Shown in pieces: positions 5,173 to 5,964 of a stretch of DNA of 5,964 bases (position 1 is the first letter of the stretch; every line of letters starts with the position of its first letter). The notes under the pieces were generated by a model, which was given only the letters and a program-made list of their open reading frames with translations, did not search any database and was not told where the DNA came from. The position numbers and the translations under genes were made by a program. Origin of the DNA: Acholeplasmataceae bacterium (GTDB lineage Bacteria; Bacillota_I; Bacilli_A; Acholeplasmatales; Acholeplasmataceae); assembly GCA_003518475.1 (NCBI GenBank), contig DOYO01000063.1, positions 1 through 5,964 on the forward strand, in the 5' to 3' direction.

Positions 5173-5964
5173 TTTCCTGCAATATGATTTTATTCAAAAT
5201 GCAATATTAATCGGTATCGCTTTGGCATTATCAGCTGCATTGTTAAGTCCTTTTCTCGTTTTGAACCAGCAGGCGATGATTGCTGACGGTCTTGCACATG
5301 TCAGTTTTGCTGGAATTATTTTAGGCATTCTTCTTTCCAATGAAGCATTATATATCGCACTTCCATTTGTCATGCTCGCTTCCATCTTGATTAAATATCT
5401 TTCAACAACCAAGACGATCAATGGAGATGCTGCAATCGGTTTGGTTTCATCCGTATCTTTCGCCATCGGTTTAATCATGGTGAAGAAGGGTGAAGGATTC
5501 AGCATATCGATTGAAAGCATGCTTGTCGGTAATATATTTACTGCAAGCAATTCAGATTTGATTTTATCCTTGGTGATTACCTTATTGATTAGTTTGTTTA
5601 TCTTATTCTTCTATCGTTCACTCTTCTTAATGACCTATGATGAAAACTATGCAAAGTTTTCCAAGGTCAAGGTTGCCTTCTTGGGTTACGCGCTTGCTGC
5701 CCTCACATCATTTTTTATCGTGATTGGTGTAAGGACGATTGGAACACTTTTAATATCAGCGCTTGTCATTTTCCCATCTATCATTTCCAGCCAGTGGACG
5801 AAGAGCTTTAAGAATACACTACTCTTGGGAATCGGATCATCCTTATTGATTGTAATTCTTGGCATATTTATCGCTCACCCTCTTGAAATTCCAGTTGGTT
5901 CTACCATTGTCGTATTATATGCAATTGTTCTGATGATATCCCTGATCATCAAGTCCATGTTAAG
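5165..5964 (+). CDS. znuB: Zinc ABC transporter permease, ABC-3 family (ZnuB/AdcB), 3' end beyond window
   Basis: This is the membrane channel subunit of the importer. The 266 complete codons visible contain about eight hydrophobic segments (roughly 13-33, 42-58, 61-79, 88-106, 131-151, 170-188, 190-208, 219-237, with more to 263). ABC-3 hallmarks are ADGLAHVSFAGIILG (40-54), the VIGVRTIGTLLISALVIFPS stretch (186-205) that is expected to contact the ATPase, and IPVGSTIVVL (242-251). Family members are usually about 265-285 residues, so only a few codons are probably missing at the right edge. The ATG has AGGGGG 7 bases upstream, inside the end of znuC, and overlaps that gene by 8 bases, pointing to coupled synthesis. 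No TGA or other stop interrupts the frame. Confidence 0.95.
   Translation, partial: MLDFLQYDFIQNAILIGIALALSAALLSPFLVLNQQAMIADGLAHVSFAGIILGILLSNEALYIALPFVMLASILIKYLSTTKTINGDAAIGLVSSVSFAIGLIMVKKGEGFSISIESMLVGNIFTASNSDLILSLVITLLISLFILFFYRSLFLMTYDENYAKFSKVKVAFLGYALAALTSFFIVIGVRTIGTLLISALVIFPSIISSQWTKSFKNTLLLGIGSSLLIVILGIFIAHPLEIPVGSTIVVLYAIVLMISLIIKSML

Noticed and set aside
5194..5550. Minus-strand open frame of 118 codons opposite znuB
   Set aside because: The plus strand here encodes a clear ABC-3 permease with conserved motifs. The reverse frame has no support.

Overview
The window comes from a low-GC, Gram-positive-type bacterium. It holds two divergent operons separated by about 200 bases of regulatory DNA. 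The left operon has the gene order rimP-nusA-ylxR-ylxQ-infB, which is classic for Bacillota and their wall-less relatives. NusA lacks C-terminal acidic repeats and IF-2 has a very short N-terminus. UGA is used as a stop codon (ylxQ and znuC end in TGA, and tryptophan is written TGG), so the organism does not use the Mycoplasma/Spiroplasma code. My best guess is an Erysipelotrichia-like or Acholeplasma/Izemoplasma-like lineage, but this is inference and cannot be fixed from this window.

Leftward operon (3338 down to 1, minus strand): RimP (30S maturation), NusA (transcription elongation and antitermination), YlxR/RnpM (small RNA-binding protein), YlxQ (L7Ae-family protein) and the first 413 codons of IF-2, whose C-terminus lies beyond the left edge. 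The genes are packed with gaps of 4 to 22 bases or an 8-base overlap. They appear to be driven by one strong extended -10 promoter at 3393-3421. A stem-loop sits almost at the predicted 5' end of the transcript.

Divergent intergenic region (3339-3542): it holds the leftward promoter, an AT-rich middle, and a rightward extended -10 promoter. Two copies of a 15-base inverted repeat of the 7-1-7 form used by Fur-family regulators flank the rightward promoter, with centres 43 bases apart. Because they sit in front of a zinc-type ABC transporter, they are good candidates for Zur operators, although their sequence differs from the Bacillus Zur box.

Rightward operon (3543 to the right edge, plus strand): a zinc-type lipoprotein binding protein with apparent ligands His60, His137, His204 and Glu280, an ABC ATPase with a His-rich tail, and an ABC-3 family permease that is nearly complete at the window edge. 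Together they would form a ZnuABC/AdcABC-type high-affinity zinc importer, repressed when zinc is plentiful if the operator reading is correct.

I see no mobile element, CRISPR array, RNA gene or clearly new system. The most informative non-coding signal is the tandem operator pair.
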